From positions 248,001 to 312,000 of the forward strand of contig JAIWNF010000013.1 in assembly GCA_025093555.1 (NCBI GenBank): a DNA stretch of 64,000 nucleotides. Reading direction: 5' to 3'. Below the pieces are notes generated by a model, which ran no database searches, was not told where the DNA came from, and saw only the letters and a program-made list of their open reading frames with translations. The translations under genes were made by a program, and so were the position numbers. Position 1 is the first letter of the stretch. Each line of letters begins with the position of its first letter. This document shows, one piece after another, positions 26,301 through 40,529 of the stretch. This stretch comes from Circinella umbellata (taxonomy: Eukaryota; Mucoromycota; Mucoromycetes; Mucorales; Lichtheimiaceae).

Positions 26301-27192
26301 TTTTTTATCATAACAAAGCGATTCATCGGAACCACTCACACGTGTATATTGTTTTAGGAATTATGATCTGGTTATGCTATTCTGTATCATAAAATTGATT
26401 ACTTTTTTCGTGACTATAGAGGAAGAAGAATGAATGATCTTCCATTCTGTCTTATTCTCTTTTACTTGTATTGATAGATAAGATAAAGTAGAAGAGCTGA
26501 AGAAAAGAAAGGCAGCAAAAAGAGTAATAGTAAGAGGGTGGTCGGGACTTGCATTGAAAATAGAGAGACTAAAAAACTTGTTTGTTCTTTTTTTTTCTTG
26601 TTGTACATTAGATCATTTATTATTAATGTGATTGTTAATGCAAAAACGATATATATAATTATATAACAATACAACTTTTTTGTTGAGTTAACCCAGTATA
26701 TATCTTTTGAATGCTATGAAACAGGTTGACAGTCGGGGTAGACGAGTGATCCGCTTTTTTTTCGCTGGCAAACAGATTTTAAAAAAAGGTTACCATGGAC
26801 ACACAACCATTATGCTATATGTGTCTTTTAGCCACAAATCTATCTTGAACATAACGCACCAAATAATTTAATAGAAACCCAGCGTTAATTGCCATCGTTA
26901 CACAAGGGGTGCCATGATCTAAATTTTGCCTTGTTTTTATTTGTGTGGGGGGAGTGCTATCGAAGGGGGGATAAAATGGCCATTAGGATTTGCCCGATAA
27001 GAAAGCTATTTTTGGTCCGCGGAAGAGATCCAGAAGCACAAACTACGCTATACTCCGCGGAGGTTATAACTGTCTTTTTTGGATCACATCAAGCCCATTT
27101 TACTTTTTTTTTGCTTCTATAAAAGGGACTCTTATATTTTTAGTTGGTCTGGTTCTTCTCCTTTTCTTTTCGCTTCAATCTTTACTACAACT
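23318..27192. other. Large gene-poor stretch upstream of GFA1
   Basis: About 3.9 kb without a supportable gene on either strand. Frames are under 100 codons and do not resemble proteins. It holds the MTQ2 3' UTR, a short (AC)n tract at about 25923-25940, many homopolymers, and from about 26740 sequence that becomes less AT-rich, probably the GFA1 promoter. No tRNA or snRNA was recognised. Confidence 0.45.
27118..27125 (+). promoter_or_regulatory. TATA box of GFA1
   Basis: TATAAAAG lies 68-75 bp upstream of the GFA1 ATG, after a long T-tract and before pyrimidine-rich sequence. This is a good match to a core TATA element at a plausible distance. Confidence 0.55.
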
Positions 27193-29999
<2,807 letters not shown>

Positions 30000-32148
30000 A
30001 ATACAAGGCTTTTGCATAGAACCCTTTTTTCTTTTATCCTCCCTCCCTCATTTCCCAATTCTCCGCTTCTTTTATTTGATATCAACCAATTCAGACACAA
30101 CCAAACTTATACATACACACACACCATTTAGCATCCCACTTGTTTCATAAAAAAGACACCGCCAGATCCCCCTTTTTTTTCTTTACCACTTTTTTTTTCA
30201 TTACGATGACCTGAATATCGTATTCTATATTTTGTTCACAATCTATAAATAAAAAGTGAACATTTTTGTTTTTTTTTGTTTATCAAAACGCTTTTAATAG
30301 GGGTTTCGAAAATGATATTTTTTCGCAGTATATCTTATACTTTTTGAAGCACACTGATGAATCTGTGTAAGACTGAGTACACATGGATAGCATTTACCAG
30401 CCATTATAACTCAGATCGACAATTCTAACAATAAGTTGATATCACAATACCCTTTCGGTGCCACCGGGGGAGTGTATCGTTATAGTGAACGATGATGACC
30501 GTATGCCAAAACTGCAAAACATTGGTCACATTTCCTCAGGTACATTCATTCCGTGTACTTATTTGTTGATTTGGCATACGCACTGGCGTTTCGTTTTTGA
30601 ACAAGAAGCTTTTTACCCAAACGGTGTTGTCGCTTCTGCTAGTCGTAGACCAAGACAAATTGAAACATAAAACGCTTTTCCAGTTTCTTAGTCTTTTTTT
30701 TATACATCTTAGTTCTCTCTTTCTCTTGATGCTATCTTATCTTCTTTAGTCTAGGTACTTTATCTCTTCGCACGTAAATACTTTCCTACAAAAAATTAAT
30801 AAATGTTTTAGCTTTCTGTTTTTTTTTAAGTTTTTTTTAAGTTTTGATACCTGCATGAGACGTTGCAGCAAAGGAGGCTTGGAGGCACTGAACCCGTTGG
30901 TTCAACATTCGACATTACGATTGTAAAATTCTATATCTGACTCCTGCTTCGCCTATTTCACGGCACTATCGTATATATTTCGTTTTTCTGAATATTGGGG
31001 TAAGTAGATAATCACATTGGTGTTTCTGGATTCTCGATCATCTATGATCAAGAATATTTCTTGCTTCTAACCTCTGCTTCTTGTCATAAGTCAATTAAAT
31101 TCAATACTTGATTATAATGGTTTTGCCCATTCCACGGTAGAGTATCATAGCTTCCTAATTATTCTCATTGTTTGTCCTGGTCCGTACAGCCAAATCGCCC
31201 AGGAATACGGGGAATAAATGAGAATACTGAATAAAATGATTCAAGTTCATTAAATGCTGGTCTGCCATAATTAGCACCAATTTTAAAATTATTTTGCTAC
31301 AATAGTCATTGTCGTTTGAATAAAAATAGTAGATTAAGTATATACAATGTAAAATCATATTGAGGAAAAGATGATAGAAAAGTGTGTATTGATACTTTTT
31401 CTTGATTACGTTTGATTTTTTGTAAAATTATACAACAAGTACATTGACATATATAAGCAATAGCTACAGTATATGATATAAGTTTTATTATACAAGAAGA
31501 AGGTACTTGAATACAAACCATGCTTTGTAATTATAAATATATATCTTTTATGATAGAGGAGAGTACAACATATGTGATATGATTATCATATAATCAGCAG
31601 AAACATTATAAGGTAGTTAATTTTTCTCGAGTAATATAAAGTAAATAGTTCAAACGGAAAATATAGTATACGCTTCTATGCAAGGCATAAAATGTACTTC
31701 ACAGTTGATGTACATATTTACTATTTTATGTACCCTCAGAAAGAAATAGATTTAGCCCCGATAATTTTCACACCGCCCCCCTGACGTATCAAATCTCAAA
31801 ACACTTATTTTATTAGATGTACGTACCTGGCGCATAATTATTATTCAGATTATTGTAAAGACAGAAATTTCTCTCACCCCTTTGTATATAATTTTTGTTC
31901 ATACATAAAAATGCGACATGATTAGTTTCCTGGAAGCATTAAAAAAAACAAAATAACCATACCATTCATCCAAATCGTTCGAATGTCTTGGCTGAAACAA
32001 ATTTTGGACAGCTGTTTCAATACCTTCCATTTTTCACTAAACAGAACAACACAAGAACAATCAAAAGCCAATTGTCCTGACTATCTGTGCTGCCGAAAAG
32101 CCATCAAGGCATTTAGTGACTTGGCAAGAAGACCACGCCCAAACTTTT
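30000..32148. other. Intergenic, gene-free, bordering a repeat zone
   Basis: About 2.1 kb. The first 300 bp is the pyrimidine-rich GFA1 3' UTR. Frames at 30458-30670 (plus), 31155-31358 (minus) and 31983-32165 (plus) are short and not protein-like enough to call. The last runs directly into the left end of the MITE-like element and may be a fragment of the interrupted relic. Confidence 0.4.
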
Positions 32149-33103
32149 CACCACGGCTAAAATGAGTAGTAGAAATGAATGGATTTCCATGAATCTGCAT
32201 GATCACTATTGACATGAAATTCTATGAAATGTGTCAGTTCATGGAGATCCATAGATCTATGCAAAGTCATAGATATTCAGTCATATCCATTACCTATTTA
32301 TAAGCAGATTCATTCCTAGTTTCTAAATGATATATATTTTACTTTATGGGCATATACATTATACTGCAGATATAACATGGTTGAGACCACTTCTACTATA
32401 TTATGATAGGCACTTTGAATAACAAAATTTTCTTTTTGTGGGTCATTAACTATGTGAAATAATGAGAAAAGTAGTAAAAGAAGTGCGTGGGAATACTACT
32501 TCTTGTCAAACGGTCATGGGTTCACGAAGTATAAGTATGCAATTTCATAGATTATCACTTATATTCACAAAGCATGCATTCTCATTCATATTCATAGGTA
32601 TTTTTTCATAGATATTTGTTCAGTTTTATGCAAATTCATATATCATTCAGAGTCATACATTGTCACTCAGATTCATTAATCTTTGTAATAGAGATTCATG
32701 GATTTATTTTTATGAAGATGAATAATTGTCTTTTTTCATGCATATTCATAGAGAAGCATGGCATTTCATGACCTATAAATTCATATTCATGGAGAATTAG
32801 GTAATTGCATGCAATTTTTAGCCGTGGTGTTTTGATCATTAATATTACGTAATTACTAGTATTCTATTTTAACACTCCATAAATTTCACTACTGAAAAAC
32901 AGTATTTGAGAAAGATGCAGTATAATGTATATGTTCGTGGGGTAGCCTGTATATCATTTAAAACTAGACTATAAAATATCAATGAATCTGCATAGATCTA
33001 TGGATCTCTATGAACTGACACTTTTCATAGAGATTCATGGCATTAGTGATCATGCAGATTCATGGAAATTCATTCATTTCTATTACTCATTTTAGCCGTG
33101 GTG
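32149..33103. mobile_element. MITE-like element with about 120-bp terminal inverted repeats
   Basis: The left end CACCACGGCTAAAATGAG (32149 on) and the right end (to 33103, complementary) form terminal inverted repeats. They match with few mismatches for about 120 bp, roughly 32149-32270 against 32982-33103. Both include the ATGAATCTGCATGATCACTA block and GATCCATAGATCTATGCA. A third copy of the end motif, TTTTTAGCCGTGGTG, sits inside at about 32816-32829. The interior is crowded with short TTCAT/ATGAA and CATAGA palindromic repeats and has no coding frame. Size, TIRs and lack of a transposase fit a non-autonomous DNA element. A target-site duplication was not clear. Confidence 0.7.
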
Positions 33104-33960
33104 TGCCATGGTGAGAGTAGGAAGTGTGGATGTAATACCTTCAATTGTTGTAATCTCACAATGATGGGTGGTATCAAAGTCAAATCACTGGTTGATTTGA
33201 CAGGTTGTACAGAGAAGAGTTGTGTGAAAATGTATGTTTTGGATGCTGTCAAATGGATTTTTAGAGTATACATTCTGTCCCTCACTACTAATATTTCCGA
33301 AACAGCAAGTCTATCAACGCCATTTTCGATTAATTTATTCAACATAATCTTCATCTGATTGGCAATCTTGACAAAATCATTTTCCTGGGTTTGCCTTTCT
33401 TCTCCTGTCTTAAATTCGGCTACCAAAATGACAAATCTTTTGGCAAGACCATTTGCATATATTCCGAAGTCTGGTTTGAATTGTTTATAGGAATCGTTTA
33501 GACATATATTGGCCTTGAGATATAAAAAACAATTACGTATTTGTTAGTGATTTGAAGCTGGAGGGTATTGATGACATTATTTTTTATAACAACACACCAA
33601 AAGTGATTTGAATCAAAACTGGAGGAGAACGTAATGTCTAAATAATTGCACCAATATTATGCCATGAACAAAGGAATCTTCCCCTCTTTGATCGACATAC
33701 CCGGCTACGTACATAGTTTATGGTACGATAACCTACAGAAAACCATAATACATTTTCAAATATCAATGGTGAAATTCATTTGCAAACTTCCAAATAATTA
33801 CTGTGGACATAAAAAAAGAAAGAAAGAGATTTGCACATTAGCAACAGCCATATCAGTATCATTTCCGAATTTTAAAGCTTCGCATAAAAATCCTGCTGCC
33901 TTTCTAATTTCCAATTTGTAGATGGAGCCTACCAAGTTACATGTATCAACACGCTGTTAG
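33070..33960 (-). pseudogene. Relic of a transposon-type gene with PD-(D/E)XK nuclease-like motif
   Basis: On minus, from about 33530 down to 33070, the frame reads NDSYKQFKPDFGIYANGLAK then RFVILVAEFKTGEERQ, followed by ENDFVKIANQMKIMLNKLI and DRLAVSEILVVRDRMYTLKI. KPDF followed by a hydrophobic strand and AEFK is the PD-(D/E)XK nuclease signature. Similar proteins with KLG...MLD.L...GV...V.GLLV..Y..YT are widespread repeats in Mucorales genomes, as far as I recall. The 3' end runs into the right TIR of the MITE-like element. Upstream traces in another frame (about 33790-33950) read LEIRKAAGFLCEALKFGND. No complete gene can be built, so it is taken as decayed. Confidence 0.5.
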
Positions 33961-34320
33961 AAGCCAATAAATTTACACAAAATATATGATATTCACTTCC
34001 ATTTAATATATGCTACTATTATTGAATAATATCTTCTCTAGTCTGTAAATATGTAATATTACTTTGTTGGAGCTAATGTCATAGGCTATAATTCTTTAAA
34101 TCTGTAAGCTATCTCCAGATATGGTTAAAATAATAAATGGAAAAAGATGGTCTCGGGCATCAGTATACAATGTAACATTATCTTTATAAGAAGTGAATAC
34201 GACATCAACATAATGTCATGTTCGTTTATATTCTATGTTTATAATATCCTATATACTACTGTGTGTACTCACCTTATAAATGTTTTTTATGTTTCTTTTT
34301 CACTCTTATTTTATTCAATT

Positions 34321-34985
34321 CATATGATATATTCAACGTCTGATCAATCGTCGTCTTCACTGTCATCATCGTCTTCAACGGCAACTATGGGGACACAAGA
34401 AGGAATAACAGTAAACTATATCCGATCACCTAAAGCATTCAAATATACAGCCAGACAAAAAAAATGCAGCTACCTTTTCATCTAAACATGAAAAACGACA
34501 TGAATGGTTAAAACAAAAACATGAAAACAATGAAGGCGACAAAAAAAATGACAAAAAGAAGACTATATACAAGAGACGCGCCACAATTTTTACCACCAAA
34601 AATTAGGATTCAGGTGGCGAGTTCAAAGTTCATTGGGAAGTGTTATTTTCCCTGGATCGTATGGGGCAACAAGCAGTAAAATTAAAAAACACAAACGAGG
34701 TGTGAACTCCAAATTGATCAAGCAACTAAATGCTCCTGAACATGACTCTGTATATATTATCAACGAGCGCAGAAGTAATTGTACTCACCCGGTTTGTCAT
34801 AGTTCTACCAACCATCAAAAATTTAGACGCGACAACAAACTAAAAGTCTGTCAAAAATGGTGCCTTAAAATGCACCATTCCACACTGTCCTGCACAGTCA
34901 AGTACATTTAATCGTGGTGAAGTTGGAGGATTCAATATCGTGGTTTCTGGATTATCAAAATCTTTATCTTCTACGAAGACACCGA
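34321..34985 (+). pseudogene. Relic of a transposase-like gene with zinc-binding Cys/His pairs
   Basis: Pieces in shifting frames read TARQKK then KHEKRHEWLKQKHENNEGDK, VIFPGSYGATSSKIKKHKRG then VNSKLIKQL, YIINERRSNCTHPVCHSS and, after a frame change near 34857, LKCTIPHCPAQSSTFNRGEV. The order is a basic block, then a strand ending in INERRSN, two C-x4-C pairs, and an NRG/NRD-like motif. That resembles the C-terminal zinc ribbon of a transposase-like family common in Mucorales (there, typically, DE..TS..C..C....CWNRDVNA). At least one frameshift and a stop interrupt it. Assignment to that family is inferred from pattern memory. Confidence 0.4.
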
Positions 34986-35740
34986 TTCCCCCCTTCTCCC
35001 GTTGTAAATCCCTATAATTCCTTGCTCGCCCACATGGAAAAATTGTTCGTATGACACTGGTTCTTGTCTCCCGCCTGAAGCTGGATTTGAATCGTTTTGC
35101 TTTTGCTGAACGCCTGTATTCTGTGTTACCAAAAAAAGTAAAATAATATAATATTGATACGTTGCTTTTTTTATTGTCTATAATAACATTGTGATATAAA
35201 TATAAAAGAAGATGTGTGATCCACACAATGTATAGTGTTCTAATAGTAATTATACCTGTTGTATAAATAATATAATGAGAGAAAAAAGAGTTAAAATATG
35301 ACAGGCTATTTGAGTATATTGCATTTCAAAGAAGAAAGTAAATAGATGGCGCAAAACATGTTTGGGAGTTAAGAACCTTAAAAAATAGATAAAAGCGCAG
35401 TTGCTTTTCTCATTAACGAAACAAAATACCTGGGATTACAACATCTACAAGACGTGTTGCTCCGTTGGAATACACACACAGCTTTTGGCCCAATAATTAT
35501 AAACTATATATTATTACCCTTTTCTTTGCTATCTTATTATTTAATATATATATTTCCTTTTCACTCTTTTTTCGATTCCTTCCTTTCTTTTTTTCTCTCT
35601 CTTTTTTTTTTACTTTTTTGCTGTTACTGTCCCTTTGCTTATTATATTATTTTCATCTCATTTAACTAAAAAATATACTTTAAAGACAATTCAATTATAA
35701 TAATAATAATAACAATAAAAAGAACGGTGCTACGATTATT
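34986..35740. other. Intergenic, promoter side of ATG13
   Basis: About 750 bp. A minus-strand frame of 128 codons (35226-34840) overlaps the relic and is probably a shadow. The last 250 bp is a T/C-rich leader followed by AATAATAATAAC repeats, the probable 5' UTR of ATG13. Confidence 0.4.
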
Positions 35741-35761
35741 ATGCGATACAATACACGATGA
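35741..35761 (+). promoter_or_regulatory. Upstream ORF overlapping the ATG13 start codon
   Basis: An ATG at 35741 opens a six-codon frame (MRYNTR) that ends at TGA 35759-35761. The stop shares bases with the ATG13 initiation codon (ATGA at 35758-35761). Such an arrangement is expected to make ATG13 translation depend on leaky scanning or on termination-reinitiation. The frames are seen directly; that the transcript includes position 35741 is assumed. Confidence 0.5.
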
Positions 35762-38700
35762 GCTTTCCCGGCAATCAACCCGCATCTAATAGCAATACTA
35801 TGCAAGCGGGACCACGTTCTTATCAATCCTCACCCGTTGCTCCTACTGGTCCTTCTACATCCTCTTCTTCCAATACACGCAATTCAAAGTTGGAGCATAT
35901 TATACAAGTAAATTGGTTATTTTGATTGAATCATCTTAGATAGTAGTATTTAGTATATTGTTTATGATTATTATTACTATAGAATTTTTATACAAAGACG
36001 GCCCAAATAATAGTTCAGGCACGCTTAGATCCAGAACGACATGACAATACAAATAGGCGCAGTAGTAGTAGCAGTAGCAGTTTCACTATAGCAGGGAGCA
36101 GTAATAGTAGAAGTAATAAACCTAACAAATGGGTAATATATCTATACATACTGCTGATAACATTATAATGAAGGTCAAATTTTGATTAGAAGAAATATTA
36201 TTAACACGTTCTTTTTTTTTTCTAGTTTAATATAGCAACTCAAGATGTTGATTTTTTACGCGAAGAATTGAAATATTGGCGTGCATTATCAATACAATCA
36301 GTCAACGAAGAACCACCACCTCTTATGCTTGATATAGTTTTGGATGTCTCTCAATTAACGCATGGTCAAATATTGGTACTGGCAGATGATCGATCACGTC
36401 TCAATAAAATTGATACAAATGGGGTAGACACTATTCTACTTGAACGATGGGTCTTATCACTTAAGTAAGATAATCTACTTTCTTGTTTGTGTTATAACAT
36501 TGTTACTCTCTCTCTCTCACTATAAACTAATAATTGATTATATTTTGTTATTATAAAAGTCACCCATTACCCGATTTTCCAGTCGATTTACCAAATTTAT
36601 ATAAACGAAGCATTGTATTTTTCCGTGCACTTTATTCATTCGTTAGACTGTTGCCTAGTTACAGTTTACATCGACGGCTTAGAAATTATGGTCAATCGAA
36701 TGGATTAAATATAAATTATCGACTGACTTCATCCCCTACATATCGTAGTGATGAGATACCATTGGGTAAGGAGCGTTAGTTATATTATGGAATAGAGCTT
36801 TTTTTTCATGCATAATAACTTATCACTTTTTATTGTACATCAGCTCAATCTATACTTTCTGGCAATGGTGGTATCGATGAATATGATTTTTCAGATGTTG
36901 TTACACCATTAGGGTACAAGAAGAGAAAAAAAAATATTCTGAAAGGAGTGATATGAGGGAATGGTATCGAAAAAAAAAAGAAAAAAGGAACTTATGAAAG
37001 TATTTCTATGTCATAGGACTTTTAAACTTCATGTTGAATATCGTAAAAACTGTGATTTCCAAGCAGAAGACTCGGAACGTGATTTAAGCGCAAGAATGAT
37101 TGACATGGATGAGCATTTCTTTACACCAACAATGGTTCAACACCGACAAGAACAACGACCACGATCTGTACATTCGTATGAAGAAGTATGTATATTTTAT
37201 ATATGTGTGATAATGTGTATAAAATATAGTGCCCTAGAGAAGAATGCTACTAAAAGCATTGTAATGTTATGTTCTTATTTTTAGGAATCAGCAGGATCTC
37301 GTTATGCACATCGGAATTCTCCGCCTATTGCATTCCGTCGGGAAAGTACAGACTCGTCAGATCCACGAGAAATAATTCAACAGCGACAGCGACAGTCTAG
37401 TATGGGCCTGCGTGGCTCACCAACATCTGTATCGCCATTAAATCGAGAAAGTAGTATTTCAACTACACGTACCAGTCCAGGAGAGGCAAGTACTACTATA
37501 GGTATTCCTTCAAGTAGTACAAAAAGACGAACATCAGCTCCACATATGTCACCATTTAAATCGTTGCCACTATCTTCTTCACCACAAACGGAACAAATCT
37601 GTACGTCTTCTTTATTACCACTATTCTTATTAATATTATATTAATATATATTCTCTATTAAACACCGTTCCCATTCATATATATATATATATATAGTATC
37701 GTCTGGTGTTCGATCGCAAACATCACAAAGTGAAAAATCCCGAGCTTCTGGTGTTGAAAATTCATCACCAAATAGTCGAAACAAAATAGAATTTTCACCA
37801 AGTTTTGATAAGATACGAAGTAGCCCAAGTAGGACGGAAACTAGTATGATGGCAAGGCGATGGTCGCGTACCAGTGATCACAGCTCTATTAATTTTGTTA
37901 GTGTAATGTATTTTTCTATATTCTTTGAAGCATTATATAAAAACAAAGTCAAGAAATAAAGAGTGAGTTAATGAAGTAAGCTTTATATTTATAATAGACA
38001 GATGATCCAGAGCTTGAAGAATTTATAAGATTTGCAGCAGCTAAGCCTGATCTAAAATTGGCTCAAAATCGAGCTAGCAACAGCAGTCAGATGATCGAAA
38101 GTGCGAATTTCTCACCTAGTTCAGAGACAAGCAGTAGTTTGGGGGCAAGTGGATATGGTAGTGGATCTATCTATCGATCCAAGGTAATATATATGTGTTT
38201 TTGCGCTTTATTATTTTTATAAAAGTATCTTTTTTACTAAGCAGACATTATGGGGTTTTTTTTTCATAGAAAGCACTATCTCATTATAGAAATTTGCGCG
38301 AAACACACAATACATTATCCGAGTCACTATCTTCAAGTGTGTTAGCAAGTGGGGAACGACAAGAATCACCTGCTGTTTATACATCGCTAGGGTCATCATC
38401 TACATCATCCAACAGCCGACCTTATTTACCAGCTGTTCGCTCACCATTACATTCAGAAGGAAGTTGGAATACGACTAACAACCAATCAACATCTCCAATG
38501 TATATTCCCCGTAGTTACCATCAACATAGCAACAGTATTGATAATGACAATAGAAACCATGCTACTGTCGATCACGATACTACGTCTGATACTAGAAGAG
38601 CGGCTATCACTGCTGCAGGACAATCAATTGTTACTGCTACATCTTCTACTGTCCGACAACATCGAAGATATCATTCCTCACAAAATGTTGAACACAATAA

Positions 38701-39394
38701 AGAATACACTACTAGTCGAGAACATGATGATATTAGAAGTAATAACCATCCAGCTACAGCATTTTCAAGTTATCCACAAGACCGTCATCATGACGAATTA
38801 CGACGACTGTGTGTGTTAGAAAGCAATTCACCATCATCCATGCTACGCCGGCAAGAAAGTCTTAGTAGTATTCAAGATGATTCCCATACCGGGTTGCAAT
38901 GTAGTTCAGGAAGTGCTATACATAATCAAGGTGGAAGGCCGAGTTCATTAGATGATGATGATTCACTTGTATTCAAAATGAGTGAACTAGGTGGAGAAAC
39001 ACACCATTCAGTAGAGGGAACAACAACGACGACAAATGAAAATATTGTTTTGCATGCTCATACAAGTACACATGATTATGCTCGTCGACTTGGTATCAAT
39101 TCTATTTCTAGCTCTAGTAATAACAATAGTAATGGCAATAAAAATAACACTAATACAATAGCACCAAGGACAACAGCATTAACAGCACCAGCAACACCAG
39201 TAGTAACTGATTTAAACAACAACGATGTTAGTAATACGATTGTACGACGTATTAGTAGCAGTACTAGTATACCCCAAAACACAGTTGCTATGGCTACAGT
39301 CATGGAAGAAGAAGAGAAAAATGGAAGCGGAAGTAATAGCAGTATTGGTAAAAATGACTCCCATGCTGAATATCCACAACGTGGTTTTTGGTGA
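35758..39394 (+). CDS. ATG13: Autophagy protein ATG13
   Basis: Ten exons (35758-35907, 35983-36132, 36226-36464, 36560-36765, 36844-36913, 37017-37185, 37285-37600, 37697-37902, 37998-38183, 38270-39394) join in frame to about 938 aa. The N-terminal HORMA domain (about 40-325) shows KLEHIIQNFYTKTAQIIVQA, a Ser-rich insert, then PPLMLDIVLDVSQLTHGQIL, LLERWVLSLNHPLPDFPVDL then PNLYKRSIVFFRALYSFVRL and FKLHVEYRKNCDF. The rest is a long Ser/Asn-rich disordered tail with many SP/RS sites, the expected place for TORC1 phosphorylation. At about residues 793-804 an acidic motif, LDDDDSLVFKMSELG, resembles the fungal Atg1-binding (MIM) motif. ATG13 activates the Atg1 kinase at the pre-autophagosomal structure with Atg17. 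A small uORF overlaps the start. Confidence 0.93.
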
Positions 39395-40529
39395 TTTTCT
39401 CTTTTTTTCTTTTTCTTTTTTTTTTTGTAATAACCTCACCGCCAGCCTTTTGATAACGTATAACTCTATTACATAATCTTTATATACATATATACACCAA
39501 TTTTCAAATATATATATTTTACCAACAATCTTCACCCCCTTCTTTTCTTCTTTTCGTACCTTACATTCACAATGACAACAAAAATCAACGTGCAACATTT
39601 TTTTTTCTCTCCACTCAATTTCTTCTCTCTTTTTCTGTTTTGTTTTTGCATCTCTATTTTTTTCTTTTGTATTTTTAATATTGGCTATTTCTTTGTTTAT
39701 TGAATTCCATTTTATTATATTATTGTGGAAGAAAAAAGATAAGCAGCACTTTGTTTCATACAGCACCAAGAAAGCATACCTTTTAACAGTTCTTATGTTG
39801 ATCTTGTAATGGGTCTTTTTTACGTATAATTTTTTTTCAAATGTGTTTTATTTGATAAATATTCTACTAACATACTTCAGATTATAGCTTTTATCTAAGT
39901 CTCTTATTACAGTAAATGGTGGACAAATAAACTCAAGTAAAAAATTATACGAATATGAAATAGCCAAAATAAAATAAATGCCGGCAATTGTTTTTTTTTG
40001 CAACTTCCTACAGACAAGTATTTTGAAATTCAACTGTTTTCTCGATTTTCAAGGCTAAAATACCTACCTTACGTACTTTACTGGATACAAAGAATACAGA
40101 CTCACTAATTGTATAATATTAATGAATTAGTCGACACAACATCAACATCTATCATGACTGAAGTTAAATATTGGAAAGAAGTAGAATATATACATTCAAA
40201 AATCTATACCATACAAAACGAAAGCATAGTATTTTGCTTGCTTTTGTGTGAGTACGTAGTAATTTGTAATCTTTAAAATTGAAAGCTTATACACCTGTCC
40301 AAAAATAGAGAATTATATGCTTTTACCTTATTAAAGATAATGTAGTCGTAGCGACTGTAATTACTATGGTTTATTGACACATTTTTTATATTGATTTGAC
40401 AACTTATGAAGTAATGCAAAATAACTTACTTGGTGTAACCTAGAATTTGAGTTTTAAAAGATTTTTTTTTCTTCTCGAGTTTCAAGCGAAAGTTTTTTTT
40501 TTTATTTCTTACAGCTCAAATCGATTGAC
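39395..40529. other. Intergenic ATG13 / SYO1
   Basis: About 1.1 kb. The first 350 bp is a T/C-rich 3' UTR. The rest is AT-rich with short frames. TTTATTTCTTACAG just before the SYO1 start (about 40500-40514) looks like a splice acceptor, so SYO1 may have an intron in its 5' UTR. Confidence 0.4.

Noticed and set aside
34840..35226. Minus-strand frame of 128 codons as a gene.
   Set aside because: It overlaps the plus-strand zinc-ribbon relic, has no recognisable domain and no splice partner; treated as a shadow frame.
38538..39303. Alternative frames within the last ATG13 exon, including a hydrophobic minus frame.
   Set aside because: They arise from the repetitive Ser/Asn/Thr codons of ATG13, whose own frame is continuous and in phase with nine upstream exons.
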